Of a stretch of 64,000 bases of DNA, positions 17,674-26,429 are shown piece after piece. The notes beneath the pieces are model-generated. The model did not search any database and was not told the DNA's origin. It was given only the letters and a program-made list of their open reading frames with translations. Origin of the DNA: Mycobacterium sp. 852002-40037_SCH5390672 (GTDB lineage Bacteria; Actinomycetota; Actinomycetes; Mycobacteriales; Mycobacteriaceae); NCBI RefSeq assembly GCF_001665875.1, contig NZ_LZTA01000116.1:40141-104140 (forward strand), given 5' to 3'. The stretch's first letter is position 1, and each line of letters opens with the position of its first letter. The translations under genes were made by a program, and so were the position numbers.

Positions 17674-18429
17674 CTAGAGCTGGTTTTCAATACCGAGCAA
17701 CGCCCAGACCGTTTTGCCCGACGGTGTCGGGGTCGCGCCCCACACCCGACACACCGCCGAGACGATGGCCAGTCCGGAGACGATGTCGGCGCCGCGCTCG
17801 GCATCTTCGTGCCGGCCCGGCAGGTGCGGACTGTTGTCCTCGACGGCGACGGTGACGGTGTCTTGATAGTTCTCGACGATCAACACCGGCGCACTCTCGG
17901 TGTGATCGAGAACGTTTTCGATGAACACGGTGGCGACCGTGGCCGCGACCGAGATCACCTCACGGGCGCCCCAGTGGGTGAGCCAATCGGTGACCACACC
18001 ACGAGCAAGATCGATGCTGACGCTGGACCGCAGAAGCTCGGTGCGCGCCCGTCGCCGGATCTTCATGGACTGACCACGCACGGCGTCCAGCGCGAGCTCT
18101 CGGGTGGAATGTATCGGTACATAACGGGTGACCCCCGCCAAGGCGATCGTCCGCTGCACCTGTGGTTGCGCACACACCAGCAGGATCGGCACGTCCGGCC
18201 AGACGCTGACATGCCAACGAGCGCTGGTGAACACCGTCCAGGCCGAGGCGGATGGCGCATGAAGCCGATTGATGTCGACGATCACCGCACGAGGCTCGTC
18301 GATCGCGGCCTTGATCACGGCGTCGCGGACGGTTCGATAGGTAGAGCTATCCAGCAGGCCCTCCAGCGTCAGGATCGGCACATCCTGACGCTCCACCTCG
18401 ATCCGGATAGCCAGACGATGCTCGCTCAT
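17674..18429 (-). CDS. STAS-like plus HATPase (anti-sigma/RsbW-type) fusion
   Basis: 251 residues. The first half (VPILTLEGLLDSSTYRTVRD ... AVIVDINRLHAPSASAW) looks like a STAS/anti-anti-sigma domain. The second half has the GHKL ATPase boxes: N-box VATVFIENVLDHT, G1 VEDNS and G2 GLAIVSAVCRVWG, as in RsbW-type serine kinases. A fusion of antagonist-type and kinase-type domains suggests a switch controlling a sigma or anti-sigma factor. The start overlaps the cheB stop (ATGA), and cheR follows after 27 bases, so it is coexpressed with the CheB/CheR pair. Its partner is unknown. Confidence 0.82.
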   Translation of the reverse strand: MSEHRLAIRIEVERQDVPILTLEGLLDSSTYRTVRDAVIKAAIDEPRAVIVDINRLHAPSASAWTVFTSARWHVSVWPDVPILLVCAQPQVQRTIALAGVTRYVPIHSTRELALDAVRGQSMKIRRRARTELLRSSVSIDLARGVVTDWLTHWGAREVISVAATVATVFIENVLDHTESAPVLIVENYQDTVTVAVEDNSPHLPGRHEDAERGADIVSGLAIVSAVCRVWGATPTPSGKTVWALLGIENQL

Positions 18430-19442
18430 CCGGCTTCACCGCGTTGCTGGGCAGTGCCGGATAGGCGGTCGCTGAGCACGTGCAGCGCCCGTTCGGTTTC
18501 CTCGGCAATTCCCGTGTAGCGCCGGAACAGGAGACCGGCTCCGGCCTTGCCGGCCATGTCTCGGGCCAGCCTCGCTTTTTCCTGCAGGCTGCGCACCGCG
18601 ATCCACAGCGCCCCCTCGAGCTCGTTGTCTCGCGCGCTGAGCAAGGCCTCGGCCGTCCACGCGTGGCCGACCTGACAGCGGAAATTGCCCTCGCTGATGG
18701 AAACCAGCGAACCGTTGCAATCGGGACAGGTGTAGCCCGATGGCTCACCCAATTTTTGGGTGTCGAAGTTGGTCGCGAACCGTGACATCATCGCGATGCG
18801 GTTCTCGAGTTCCATCGCAGCGTCTCGTTCCATGTCGAAGTCCTCTATCTCCCGGCACGACAGCTCTTTGAGGACCGCGCCGATATCGGCCGCCGTAGCC
18901 TGCCGATCCACTACACCTGCTTCCAGGGCGTTGATCGGCATCGCCGGAAACAATGCGTCTTCGGGTAACTGGGCGATGGTGGTGCCGCCTCGCGAACGGA
19001 TGGCGGCCATTCCCAGCACACCGTCATCGAGCACGCCGGAGAGCAGCACGCCGATCGCGCGGGGGCCGAACTCGACAGCCACTGAACGGAATAACGCGTT
19101 GATGGCCGGCCGGTGCCCGTTCTCGGTGGGTCCCTGTGACAGCAGCACGTGATGGTCGGCGACCAGCAAATGACGATCCGGAATACCGACATAGATGTGC
19201 CCTGGCTGCAGGCTCGCGGCGTCCTGGGCGGCGACCGCGGGCAGCGGACCGCTGCGGTCGATGATGCGCGCCAGAACGCTGGGCGCGCCGGCGGGCACGT
19301 GCAACACCATCAAGTAGGCGAACGGTAGATCCGGCGATAAACCGGCGGCAACATTCGACAGCGCCTCGACGCCACCTGCCGAGGCACCGATCGCTATCAC
19401 GCCCCGAAGGCCGCCGTCTTCGTCAGCCGTCTTGATCACCAC
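18426..19442 (-). CDS. CheB-type methylesterase with C-terminal zinc-finger-like region
   Basis: 338 residues. The methylesterase triad is visible: Ser21 in IGASAGG, His48 in VLHVPAG and Asp140 in LSGVLDDGVLG. There is no N-terminal receiver domain. After the catalytic domain (about 1-195) comes a short helical linker and a CPDCNG ... CQVGH cysteine/histidine cluster that may bind zinc. It is the first gene of the three-gene operon. The start uses tandem GTG codons at 19442; a GTTG-14 bp-GGGTAG sequence just upstream weakly resembles a SigF promoter and would give a nearly leaderless message. Role: probably removes or transfers groups set by the CheR protein. Confidence 0.9.
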   Translation of the reverse strand: MVIKTADEDGGLRGVIAIGASAGGVEALSNVAAGLSPDLPFAYLMVLHVPAGAPSVLARIIDRSGPLPAVAAQDAASLQPGHIYVGIPDRHLLVADHHVLLSQGPTENGHRPAINALFRSVAVEFGPRAIGVLLSGVLDDGVLGMAAIRSRGGTTIAQLPEDALFPAMPINALEAGVVDRQATAADIGAVLKELSCREIEDFDMERDAAMELENRIAMMSRFATNFDTQKLGEPSGYTCPDCNGSLVSISEGNFRCQVGHAWTAEALLSARDNELEGALWIAVRSLQEKARLARDMAGKAGAGLLFRRYTGIAEETERALHVLSDRLSGTAQQRGEAG

Positions 19443-19590
19443 TCCCGACTACCCCCATCGATGGTAGGCAACCCACGAAGCGATGGATAGGGGCCGCATT
19501 GCGCCGTTTGCCCCAGTTTGGCGGTGGTACTCCACGCGGTTGAGACGTCGTTGAGCGGCCCATCACAGCAAAATCAAGGAGGGCAAGGCC

Positions 19591-21693
19591 ATGGCCACCG
19601 ACCAGAATCCCAAGCAGCGAGATCTGGACGCCGCGCGAGTCCGCCGCGACACCGGATATTTGACTACTCAGCAGGGCGTACGCGTCGACCACACCGACGA
19701 TTCGCTGACGGTCGGCGAGCGGGGGCCCACACTGCTGGAGGACTTTCACGCCCGGGAGAAGATCACCCACTTCGACCACGAGCGCATCCCGGAACGCGTG
19801 GTTCACGCGCGCGGCGCCGGCGCCTACGGCTATTTCGAACCGTATGACGATTCGTTGGCCCAGTACACCGCGGCGCGATTCTTGACGTCGCCGGGTATTC
19901 AAACTCCGGTGTTCGTGCGGTTCTCCACGGTGGCCGGATCACGGGGTTCTGCCGACACCGTGCGCGACGTGCGCGGCTTCGCCACGAAGTTCTATACCGA
20001 GCAAGGCAATTACGATTTGGTGGGTAACAACTTCCCCGTGTTCTTCATCCAGGATGGGATCAAGTTCCCCGACTTCGTCCACGCGGTGAAACCCGAGCCG
20101 CACAACGAGATTCCGCAGGCACAGTCGGCCCACGACACCCTGTGGGACTTCGTGTCGCTGCAGCCCGAAACCCTGCACACCATCATGTGGCTGATGTCGG
20201 ACCGCGCGTTGCCGCGCAGCTACCGGATGATGCAGGGCTTCGGTGTGCACACGTTCCGGCTGGTAAATGACCGCGGTGAAGGGACTTTCGTCAAGTTCCA
20301 CTGGAAACCCCGGCTCGGTGTGCACTCACTTATCTGGGATGAATGCCAGAAGATCGCCGGCAAAGACCCCGATTACAACCGCCGCGATCTGTGGGACGCC
20401 ATCGACTCGGGCCAGTACCCGGAATGGGAGCTCGGCGTGCAGCTCGTTGCCGAGGAGGACGAGTTCAACTTCGATTTCGACCTTCTCGACGCGACCAAAA
20501 TCATCCCCGAAGAGCAGGTGCCGGTGCGTCCGGTGGGCAAGATGGTATTGAACCGCAACCCCGACAACTTCTTTGCCGAAACCGAGCAGGTAGCGTTTCA
20601 CACGGCGAACGTGGTGCCGGGCATCGATTTCACGAATGACCCGCTGCTGCAGTTCCGTAACTTCTCCTACCTCGACACGCAGCTGATCCGGCTGGGTGGC
20701 CCGAATTTCGCCCAGCTGCCGATCAACCGACCGGTGGCCGAGGTCCGTACCAACCAGCACGACGGCTACGGCCAGCACGCCATCCCGCAGGGCCGGTCGA
20801 GTTACTACAAGAACAGCATCGGCGGCGGATGCCCAGCGCTGGCCGACGAGAATGTCTTCCGCCACTACACCCAGCGGGTGGATGGTCAGGCAATGCGCAA
20901 GCGCGCCAAGTCCTTTGAGAATCACTACAGTCAGGCGAGAATGTTCTGGCAGAGCATGTCGCCGGTGGAAGCCGAACACATCGTGGCCGCGTTCGCCTTC
21001 GAGCTCGGCAAGGTCGAGGTGCCCGAGATCCGTTCGGCCGTCGTGGGACAACTCGCACGGGTGGACGGTGCGCTGGCCGCCCAGGTGGCGACCAAGCTGG
21101 GGCTGCCCGAGCCGCCCGAGGAGCCCGTCGACGACCGGGTTTCCGCGTCACCGGCGCTGTCCCAAATCGGTGTCAGCGATACCATCGCCTCGCGCAAGAT
21201 CGCCGTCCTGGCCGCCGACGGCGTCGATGTGGTGGGAACGCAACGCTTCATCGAGCAGATGGGCCAACGGGGCGCGCTGGTCGAGGTGCTGGCCCCCGTC
21301 GCCGGCGGCACGTTGGAGGGCGGGTCCGGCGGTGAGCTCCGCGTTGACCGATCGTTCACCACGATGGCTTCGGTGCTCTACGACGCCGTCGTGGTGGCGT
21401 GCGGACCGCGGTCTGTGTCGACGCTGTCCGAGGATGGGTACGCGGTGCACTTCGTCACCGAGGCCTACAAACACCTGAAGCCGATCGGCGCGTACGGGGC
21501 GGGCATCGACTTGCTGCGCACCGCCCGCATCACCAACCGGCTCGCCGAGGACACCGACGTTCTCAACGACCAATCCGTCGTCACCACCACCGCCGCCGCC
21601 GACGAGCTGCCCGACCGCTTCGCCGAGGAGTTCGCCGCCGCTCTCGCCGGACACCGCTGCTGGGAGCGGCGCACAGATCCGGTGCCGGCCTAG
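19591..21693 (+). CDS. katE: Large-subunit catalase (HPII/KatE type)
   Basis: 700 residues, the size of clade 2 catalases. The distal His is in RVVHARGAGAYGYF, the distal Asn in YDLVGNNFPVFF and the proximal heme Tyr in FRNFSYLDTQL. After the catalase core and helical region (to about residue 500) comes the extra C-terminal flavodoxin/GATase-like domain (KIAVLAADGVDVVGTQRFIE ... VVVACGP) found only in large catalases. It decomposes hydrogen peroxide in the cytoplasm. AAGGAGGG lies just before the ATG. No KatG-type fusion features are present. Confidence 0.96.
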   Translation: MATDQNPKQRDLDAARVRRDTGYLTTQQGVRVDHTDDSLTVGERGPTLLEDFHAREKITHFDHERIPERVVHARGAGAYGYFEPYDDSLAQYTAARFLTSPGIQTPVFVRFSTVAGSRGSADTVRDVRGFATKFYTEQGNYDLVGNNFPVFFIQDGIKFPDFVHAVKPEPHNEIPQAQSAHDTLWDFVSLQPETLHTIMWLMSDRALPRSYRMMQGFGVHTFRLVNDRGEGTFVKFHWKPRLGVHSLIWDECQKIAGKDPDYNRRDLWDAIDSGQYPEWELGVQLVAEEDEFNFDFDLLDATKIIPEEQVPVRPVGKMVLNRNPDNFFAETEQVAFHTANVVPGIDFTNDPLLQFRNFSYLDTQLIRLGGPNFAQLPINRPVAEVRTNQHDGYGQHAIPQGRSSYYKNSIGGGCPALADENVFRHYTQRVDGQAMRKRAKSFENHYSQARMFWQSMSPVEAEHIVAAFAFELGKVEVPEIRSAVVGQLARVDGALAAQVATKLGLPEPPEEPVDDRVSASPALSQIGVSDTIASRKIAVLAADGVDVVGTQRFIEQMGQRGALVEVLAPVAGGTLEGGSGGELRVDRSFTTMASVLYDAVVVACGPRSVSTLSEDGYAVHFVTEAYKHLKPIGAYGAGIDLLRTARITNRLAEDTDVLNDQSVVTTTAAADELPDRFAEEFAAALAGHRCWERRTDPVPA

Positions 21694-21713
21694 GTGGTTG
21701 GCCGGCCTAAGTG

Positions 21714-21739
21714 GTTTTCACTGCGGCCAGGGCGGGCAT
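21714..21739 (+). promoter_or_regulatory. SigF-like promoter before the SAP/Rho-N-like gene
   Basis: GTTT at 21714-21717 and GGGCAT at 21734-21739 are separated by 16 bp, one base off the mycobacterial SigF -10 consensus GGGTAT. The 85-residue protein starts 39 bases further on. Confidence 0.5.
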
Positions 21740-21778
21740 AACTGAAAAAGCGTCTCATCGTGGACAGGAGGATGGAAC

Positions 21779-22036
21779 ATGCCGCGTTCGTCAATCAAAA
21801 ACGAAAAGCTCTATCAGGATCTGCGCAAAAAGGGCGACTCCAAGGAGAAAGCGGCGCGGATTTCGAATGCGACCGCCGGCCGGGGCAAATCGTCGGTCGC
21901 TCGCAAGGGCGGCAAATCCGGGTCTTACCAGGACTGGACCGTTTCCGAACTGAAGAAACGGGCCAAAGAGCTGGGCATGTCAGGCTATTCGGGGCTCACA
22001 AAAGACAAGCTGGTGGCCAAACTGCGCAATCACTGA
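21779..22036 (+). CDS. Small basic protein with SAP/Rho-N-like C-terminus
   Basis: 85 residues, very basic. The N-terminal half (KNEKLYQDLRKKGDSKEKAA) matches the small DUF7218-like proteins of actinobacteria; the C-terminal 35 residues (WTVSELKKRAKELGMSGYSG ... KLVAKLRNH) form the helix-extended loop-helix of Rho-N/SAP nucleic-acid-binding motifs. It probably binds DNA or RNA. An AGGAGG site lies eight bases before the ATG, and a SigF-like promoter lies upstream, suggesting a stress-phase protein. It is convergent with the nucleotidyltransferase gene, overlapping by seven bases. Confidence 0.88.
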   Translation: MPRSSIKNEKLYQDLRKKGDSKEKAARISNATAGRGKSSVARKGGKSGSYQDWTVSELKKRAKELGMSGYSGLTKDKLVAKLRNH

Positions 22037-22599
22037 CTCGACAGGCCAAGCCGGTCGGCTAGTACCAGGAAGGCGACCGCGTAATCGTTTTCGGCCGTCT
22101 CAGTTTTGAGGCGCTGCCAATCCAGCTGTTCGCGCACCGCGCGCACGGCGGGCAGTAGTTTGGCGAAATCGCAGTGATGTTCGCCCAAGGATCGCAACTG
22201 CTGGACGAGCACCATGGTGGGCGGCAGCACGGGCATGCTGATTGCCAGGACTTCCCGCTGTTCGGCGTGGTCCAACGTGTCCGCGTCGACAGATACGCCG
22301 TTGATGCGGTGCAGCACGTCGACAAGCGTGTCGCCGGTACGCGCCTTGAACAGCCAATCCTCGGGAGGACGTTCGATGACGAATCCGGCATTGGTGAGGG
22401 TGGTCACGGCGGTTTCCACATCGGCTTCGGCCACCACGAGATCCACATCGTGGCTGGGTTCCGGTGCGCCGTAAGCCCATAACGCGTAGCTACCGGCCAG
22501 GGCGAATCGTGGCCCTTTTTCCTTGAGCGCCGACGCCGCACCCTTCAGCGCCTCACGCAGCCGCGTGGCGCAGTCGATACGTGCGTTAGGAAATCCCAT
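22030..22599 (-). CDS. Nucleotidyltransferase-like protein
   Basis: 189 residues. The motif GSYALWAYGAPEPSHDVDLVV (core GSYAL then HDVDLVV) is the GS-x-D-x-D signature of the minimal nucleotidyltransferase (MNT) fold, with a helical C-terminal half. Members range from antibiotic transferases to AMPylating antitoxins; no HEPN partner gene is adjacent, so a toxin-antitoxin role is not supported. A perfect GGGTAT at 22617-22612 (minus strand) with GTTG 14 bases upstream is a possible SigF-like promoter giving a short leader. Confidence 0.72.
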   Translation of the reverse strand: MGFPNARIDCATRLREALKGAASALKEKGPRFALAGSYALWAYGAPEPSHDVDLVVAEADVETAVTTLTNAGFVIERPPEDWLFKARTGDTLVDVLHRINGVSVDADTLDHAEQREVLAISMPVLPPTMVLVQQLRSLGEHHCDFAKLLPAVRAVREQLDWQRLKTETAENDYAVAFLVLADRLGLSSQ

Positions 22600-22660
22600 A
22601 GTGCATAGGTCATACCCCGCCGGCGGCAGGGCAACCTGGCAGGCGGACGATCGTAAGGCC

Positions 22661-22685
22661 GTTTAATTTGCGGCCGATTGGGAAA
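22661..22685 (+). promoter_or_regulatory. Weak SigF-like promoter candidate
   Basis: GTTT at 22661-22664, 15-bp spacer, GGGAAA at 22680-22685. It lies about 190 bases before the acyl-CoA dehydrogenase-like gene. The rest of the 22600-22873 gap shows only a doubtful short open frame. Weak evidence. Confidence 0.25.
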
Positions 22686-22873
22686 TCGTGTGTTATGTCA
22701 ATTGCCATGCCACGCGCGTATGATGCTGCGGCCGTCGTCATTCCGGCCGGCATCGAAGGCGCCAGCATCGGCTTGCGCGCTGGGCCTTGCTGTGGCGTCG
22801 AGGGTTTTCGCACAATGTCAACGGGCGAACTTGACCTGAGGCAATTGGACAGAGCACCAGTGGGTGATTGCGC

Positions 22874-23827
22874 GTGACGGCTGGATTGGTCGAGCACTGG
22901 CTGGAGTCTGGACGACTCGAGTTGCCGCTTCCCGCCTCGGGCCGCACCGCCGAACGCTGGCAACGGCTGGCGCGGCTGGCCGAGGAGAACATCGTGGCGG
23001 CCAGGATCGCCGAAGCCCACGTTGACGCGGTGGCGATACTGCACGAGTTGGGCGGTAAGCCGCCCGAACCGGGTCAGCTGTGGGGGGTGTGGGCGGTCGA
23101 ATCCCCGGACGCAACGCTGTTGGCCACAAATATCGATGGCGCGTTCACCCTCAGCGGCACCAAGGTGTGGTGTGCGGGTGCGGGGTTCTGCACCCACGCG
23201 CTGGTGACCGCGCGACTCGACGACGGAACGCGCGGCCTGTTTGCGGTCGCCGCGACCGACCCGGCCGTCAAGGCATTGCCCAGCACGTGGTGGAATGCCG
23301 GAATGGCCGGAAGTGACACCAGGCCAGTCCAGTTCACCAACGCTCAAGCCGTCGCTGTGGGCGACCCGGGAGCTTACCTGAATCGGCCCGGCTTCTGGCA
23401 CGGCGCCATCGGGGTGGCCGCCTGTTGGCTGGGTGGGGCCCGCAGGGTTGCCGATCCGTTATACCGCTGCGCCGCAAGCCAATCGGCCGACGCATACTCA
23501 CTGGCGCACCTGGGCGCCGTGGACGCCGCGCTGGCCGCCAGCGACGCGATCCTGGCCGCGGCCGCAAGCCAGATCGATGATGACCCGTTCGACCGCGCCG
23601 GCACCGCACAGCTTTTGGCCCGTCGCGTGCGCACGGTCGTGGAACACGCGGTCGACGAAGCCATCACCCGCACCGGGCGCGCCCTGGGCCCCGGCCCGCT
23701 GTGCCAGGACGGCCGGCACGCGCAACGGGTCGCCGACCTGAGCATCTATATCCGGCAAAGCCATGCCGAGCGGGACCTTGCCGAGCTCGGGCATCTGGCG
23801 GGCCAACACGGGACGATGGACCCATGA
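22874..23827 (+). CDS. Acyl-CoA dehydrogenase-like protein
   Basis: About 317 residues, shorter than the usual 380-400. It contains the mid-domain (LSGTKVWCAGAGFCTHALVTAR) of flavin acyl-CoA dehydrogenases and a helical C-terminus (ADAYSLAHLGAVDAALAASD). The FAD-binding beta domain is recognisable, but the usual catalytic Glu is not evident, so it may be a divergent or non-dehydrogenase member. GTG 22874 is used; TTG 22868 is also possible. Its stop overlaps the PIG-L start by four bases (ATGA). Such pairs occur in actinobacteria beside methyltransferase and glycosyltransferase genes, which are missing here. Confidence 0.78.
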   Translation: MTAGLVEHWLESGRLELPLPASGRTAERWQRLARLAEENIVAARIAEAHVDAVAILHELGGKPPEPGQLWGVWAVESPDATLLATNIDGAFTLSGTKVWCAGAGFCTHALVTARLDDGTRGLFAVAATDPAVKALPSTWWNAGMAGSDTRPVQFTNAQAVAVGDPGAYLNRPGFWHGAIGVAACWLGGARRVADPLYRCAASQSADAYSLAHLGAVDAALAASDAILAAAASQIDDDPFDRAGTAQLLARRVRTVVEHAVDEAITRTGRALGPGPLCQDGRHAQRVADLSIYIRQSHAERDLAELGHLAGQHGTMDP

Positions 23828-24597
23828 AAACCCTGCCGGCAGATAACTGCGCCAGGTTTGCGGTCAAGCCGCTGACGCACGGCGGCACCCCAGCGCCGTT
23901 GTGGCTGGCCGCTTTCGAGGAGAAACCCCTGCCGGTACTCGATATCACGGAATGTCAAAAGCTCGTCGTCGTGGCCCCTCACCCCGACGACGAAACTCTT
24001 GGCTTGGGTGCCATGATCACCCAGTTGGCCGCAACCGGAGTTCCCGTTCAGGTGGTCTGCGTCAGCGATGGCGGTCCCGCGCACTCCGGGGCGTCCGCCT
24101 CGGAGCGGCTTCGCATGGAAACCATCCTTCGATACGAACTGCGCAGAGCAACAAATCTTTTGAACATCCCTCCTGCAGTGTCGCTGGGTTTGCCCGACGG
24201 AGAACTGGCCAACCACGAGGACGAGCTCACCGAGATGCTGACCGAGGTCCTCGCAGGCGCCGGCCCCGCGACCTGGTGTGCGGCCACCTGGCGGGGCGAC
24301 GGCCACCCCGACCACGAAGCGGTGGGGCGCGCGGCCTCGGCTGCATGCGCGCACACCGGGGCCGTACTGCTGGAATATCCAATCTGGATGTGGCACTGGG
24401 CACTTCCGGCCGACACCGCGGTGCCGTGGGACCGGGCCTACTCAGTGCCCACGCCCGGTTGGGCAACGGAGCGCAAACGCCGCGCGGCGCAATGCTATCG
24501 AAGCCAATTCACGCCCACCACAGGCGAATCAGCGCCCGTACTGCCGGGCTTTGTGCTTTCGCGACTGCTCACGGTGGGCGAGGTCATATTCCGTTGA
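23824..24597 (+). CDS. PIG-L family deacetylase
   Basis: About 257 residues. The zinc-site motif VVAPHPDDETLGLGAMI lies near residue 45, and the second metal/catalytic segment is WRGDGHPDHEAVGRAA. Both match the PIG-L/MshB fold that removes N-acetyl groups from N-acetylglucosaminyl compounds. ATG 23824 overlaps the stop of the acyl-CoA dehydrogenase-like gene, implying coupling. It is not positioned with mycothiol genes, so I do not call it MshB. The natural substrate is unknown. Confidence 0.9.
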   Translation: MKTLPADNCARFAVKPLTHGGTPAPLWLAAFEEKPLPVLDITECQKLVVVAPHPDDETLGLGAMITQLAATGVPVQVVCVSDGGPAHSGASASERLRMETILRYELRRATNLLNIPPAVSLGLPDGELANHEDELTEMLTEVLAGAGPATWCAATWRGDGHPDHEAVGRAASAACAHTGAVLLEYPIWMWHWALPADTAVPWDRAYSVPTPGWATERKRRAAQCYRSQFTPTTGESAPVLPGFVLSRLLTVGEVIFR

Positions 24598-24709
24598 CCG
24601 CACCCCCTACCGGGATGCACACCGGTGGGGCTTGTATAACCCACTGACTTGCCTGCGGCGGCGATGCCCGGGTGACTGCGTGACGGTGAAAGTGGGTAGG
24701 TGAAACGCT

Positions 24710-25474
24710 ATGCGTGTGGCGACATTCAACATCCTGCACGGCCGCACCGTCGGCGATGGCGTGGTGGTCGAACGGCTGCGAGACTGCGTACGCCGCCTTG
24801 ATCCCGACGTGCTCAGCCTGCAAGAGGTCGACTGCGATCAGCCACGGTCCGAGCGCGCCGACCTGACCGCCGCGGCCGCCGAAGCCATGGGAGCGGTGGA
24901 ACACCGTTTCGTTGCGGCCATTTCCGGTACGCCGGGGGCAACCTGGATGGCCGCGACGGGCCGTGAACAGCCTGGGACCGCAGCCTACGGAATTGCGCTG
25001 TTGTCCCGATATCCCGTCGCCAGTTGGCAGGTGCTTCGATTACCCCGGATTCCGATGCGGTTTCCGATGTACCTTCCCGGGCCCAACCGGATGATGATCG
25101 TCGATGAGGAGCCGCGAGCGGCCGTCATTGCGCAGTTGCGCACCCCGATGGGTGAGCTGACGGTGGCCAACACGCACTTGTCCTTTGTTCCCGGCTGGAA
25201 TCGGCGTCAGTTGCGCCGACTGATTCACGACCTGCGCGGCTTCCCGGGACCGCGGCTGCTGACCGGCGACTTGAATATGACACCGAAGACCGTGCACCGC
25301 TGGTCGGGCATGCGGGCGCTGGCTGCAGCCGAAACGTTTCCGGCGGGCAATCCCAACCGTCAGCTCGACCACATCTTGACCGACGATCCCCGGCTGCGTG
25401 GCGGCGCCGTCGAGGCCGACCTCATGGCCATTTCCGACCATCGTCCGCTGGTGGTAGACCTGCAACGGGACTGA
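24710..25474 (+). CDS. Endonuclease/exonuclease/phosphatase family protein
   Basis: 254 residues with the full EEP core: FNILHGR, LQEVD (metal Glu), NTHLSF, GDLNM, QLDHILTDD and SDHRPLVVDL. The fold covers DNA-repair AP endonucleases, phosphodiesterases and sphingomyelinase-like enzymes, and no feature chooses among them. There is no signal peptide. It stands alone, 112 bases after the PIG-L gene. Confidence 0.88.
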   Translation: MRVATFNILHGRTVGDGVVVERLRDCVRRLDPDVLSLQEVDCDQPRSERADLTAAAAEAMGAVEHRFVAAISGTPGATWMAATGREQPGTAAYGIALLSRYPVASWQVLRLPRIPMRFPMYLPGPNRMMIVDEEPRAAVIAQLRTPMGELTVANTHLSFVPGWNRRQLRRLIHDLRGFPGPRLLTGDLNMTPKTVHRWSGMRALAAAETFPAGNPNRQLDHILTDDPRLRGGAVEADLMAISDHRPLVVDLQRD

Positions 25475-25485
25475 ACTCCGCCGCG

Positions 25486-25773
25486 TCAGTCTTGTTGACC
25501 GCCAGCCGATTCCATCGCAACCAGCACACGCTCGACGTCGTACGTGCTGGGCATGGCGTCGGTCACCCCGATGATTGCCACGCCGACATCGGCGTTGTCG
25601 ATCTTGCGGCAGCCGGGTGTACGGAGTTTCCGGGCGATGGTGATGACTTCGTCGTCAGTCACTCGCCGTGGCAACAGCGCGAGCAGTGGCCCGTAGCCGA
25701 CGTCGGGTGCACCCTTGGGGCAGCCCGCGCGCAAAAACGCGACCACGCTGGACACCCGATGTCCCAGGCTCAT
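25486..25773 (-). CDS. DUF3349 family protein
   Basis: 95 residues, acid/helical, with the family-like elements VVAFLRAGCPKGAPDVGYGPLLALLPRR shortened here (RAGCPKGAP, YGPLLALLPRR, DEVITIARKL) and AMPSTYDVERVLVAMES. DUF3349 proteins are small cytoplasmic mycobacterial proteins of unknown role with winged-helix-like structures. Convergent with the EEP gene, 11 bases apart. Confidence 0.85.
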   Translation of the reverse strand: MSLGHRVSSVVAFLRAGCPKGAPDVGYGPLLALLPRRVTDDEVITIARKLRTPGCRKIDNADVGVAIIGVTDAMPSTYDVERVLVAMESAGGQQD

Positions 25774-25948
25774 CTGCCACCTCGCTCATCCGCCGCACGC
25801 CACGTGCGAAAACCGTCTCAACGGGATAACCCGGTGGGGCGGCTTGAAACCATCGATTGGCGGCCGCGGCATCGGCATCGCCATCGGCATAGCCGATGCG
25901 CGAAAGGGGCCCGACCCGACAATCGGACCGGGCCCCTGTGCGGCTGGC

Positions 25949-26185
25949 CTACTGGTTCTTCTTCTCGCGCTCTTCGGCAGCGTCCGCGCCGGCCCGCGCC
26001 GACTCGGCTTCCGCTTCTTTTTTGCCCGCGTCGCGTTGGGCGTCGGCCTTGTCCTGCTGGGCCTGGCCCTCTTCGGTCAGGTCGTCGCGACCGAGTACGG
26101 TCCCGCCGACCTCCTTGGCCTTGCCCTTCACGCCCTCGACGGCGCCTTTGACCGCTTCCTGCGGCCCGCTCTTCTGGTCTCCCAT
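25949..26185 (-). CDS. CsbD-like stress protein
   Basis: 78 residues, highly charged. The CsbD motif is visible: AVKGAVEGVKGKAKEVGGTV followed by DDLTEEGQAQQDKADAQR and an Ala/Glu/Lys-rich coiled tail. CsbD-like proteins are general-stress proteins of unknown mechanism; mycobacterial members are sometimes called microaggregate-binding proteins. ATG 26185 is chosen for its GGGAGG site; the in-frame extension upstream has no CsbD sequence and overlaps the promoter. A SigF-like promoter lies 55 bases upstream. Confidence 0.88.
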   Translation of the reverse strand: MGDQKSGPQEAVKGAVEGVKGKAKEVGGTVLGRDDLTEEGQAQQDKADAQRDAGKKEAEAESARAGADAAEEREKKNQ

Positions 26186-26239
26186 GGGTCGACCTCCCTC
26201 TCGGTGGTTGGTGAACTTGCGCTCGATGGCACCTAGGGC

Positions 26240-26264
26240 GTTCCCGCCGCGCGGCCCATCAAAC
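26240..26264 (-). promoter_or_regulatory. SigF-like promoter of the csbD-like gene
   Basis: On the minus strand, GTTT (26264-26261), a 15-bp spacer and GGGAAC (26245-26240). The -10 deviates from GGGTAT at two bases. General-stress genes of this type are common SigF targets. Confidence 0.5.
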
Positions 26265-26368
26265 GCCCCAAAAGGCGTCCCCATGGACACTCCAGGCGAG
26301 GTGTGCGCGTGATCACCCAATCGGTGTTCGCGCCCCCAAGCTCACGTTCCGGCTCGCCGAAGCGACGA

Positions 26369-26393
26369 GTTTGAACCAGGTATTACCGGGTAC
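26369..26393 (+). promoter_or_regulatory. SigF-like promoter of the NmrA-like gene
   Basis: GTTT at 26369-26372, 15-bp spacer, GGGTAC at 26388-26393; one base off the SigF consensus. The NmrA-like start is 37 bases downstream. It is back to back with the csbD promoter. Confidence 0.6.
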
Positions 26394-26429
26394 AGATCGA
26401 CGACGAAACGCCGGGGGTGAGGACCAGTC

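Noticed and set aside
19506..19530. GTTT-15-TGGTAC upstream of katE as a SigF promoter
   Set aside because: The -10 matches only partly; too weak to list beside the others.
22030..22599. Nucleotidyltransferase as half of a toxin-antitoxin pair
   Set aside because: No HEPN or other small partner gene is adjacent.
22668..22877. Short plus-strand frame of 69 codons before the acyl-CoA dehydrogenase-like gene
   Set aside because: No recognisable sequence, cysteine-rich by chance, no ribosome site and overlap with the next start.
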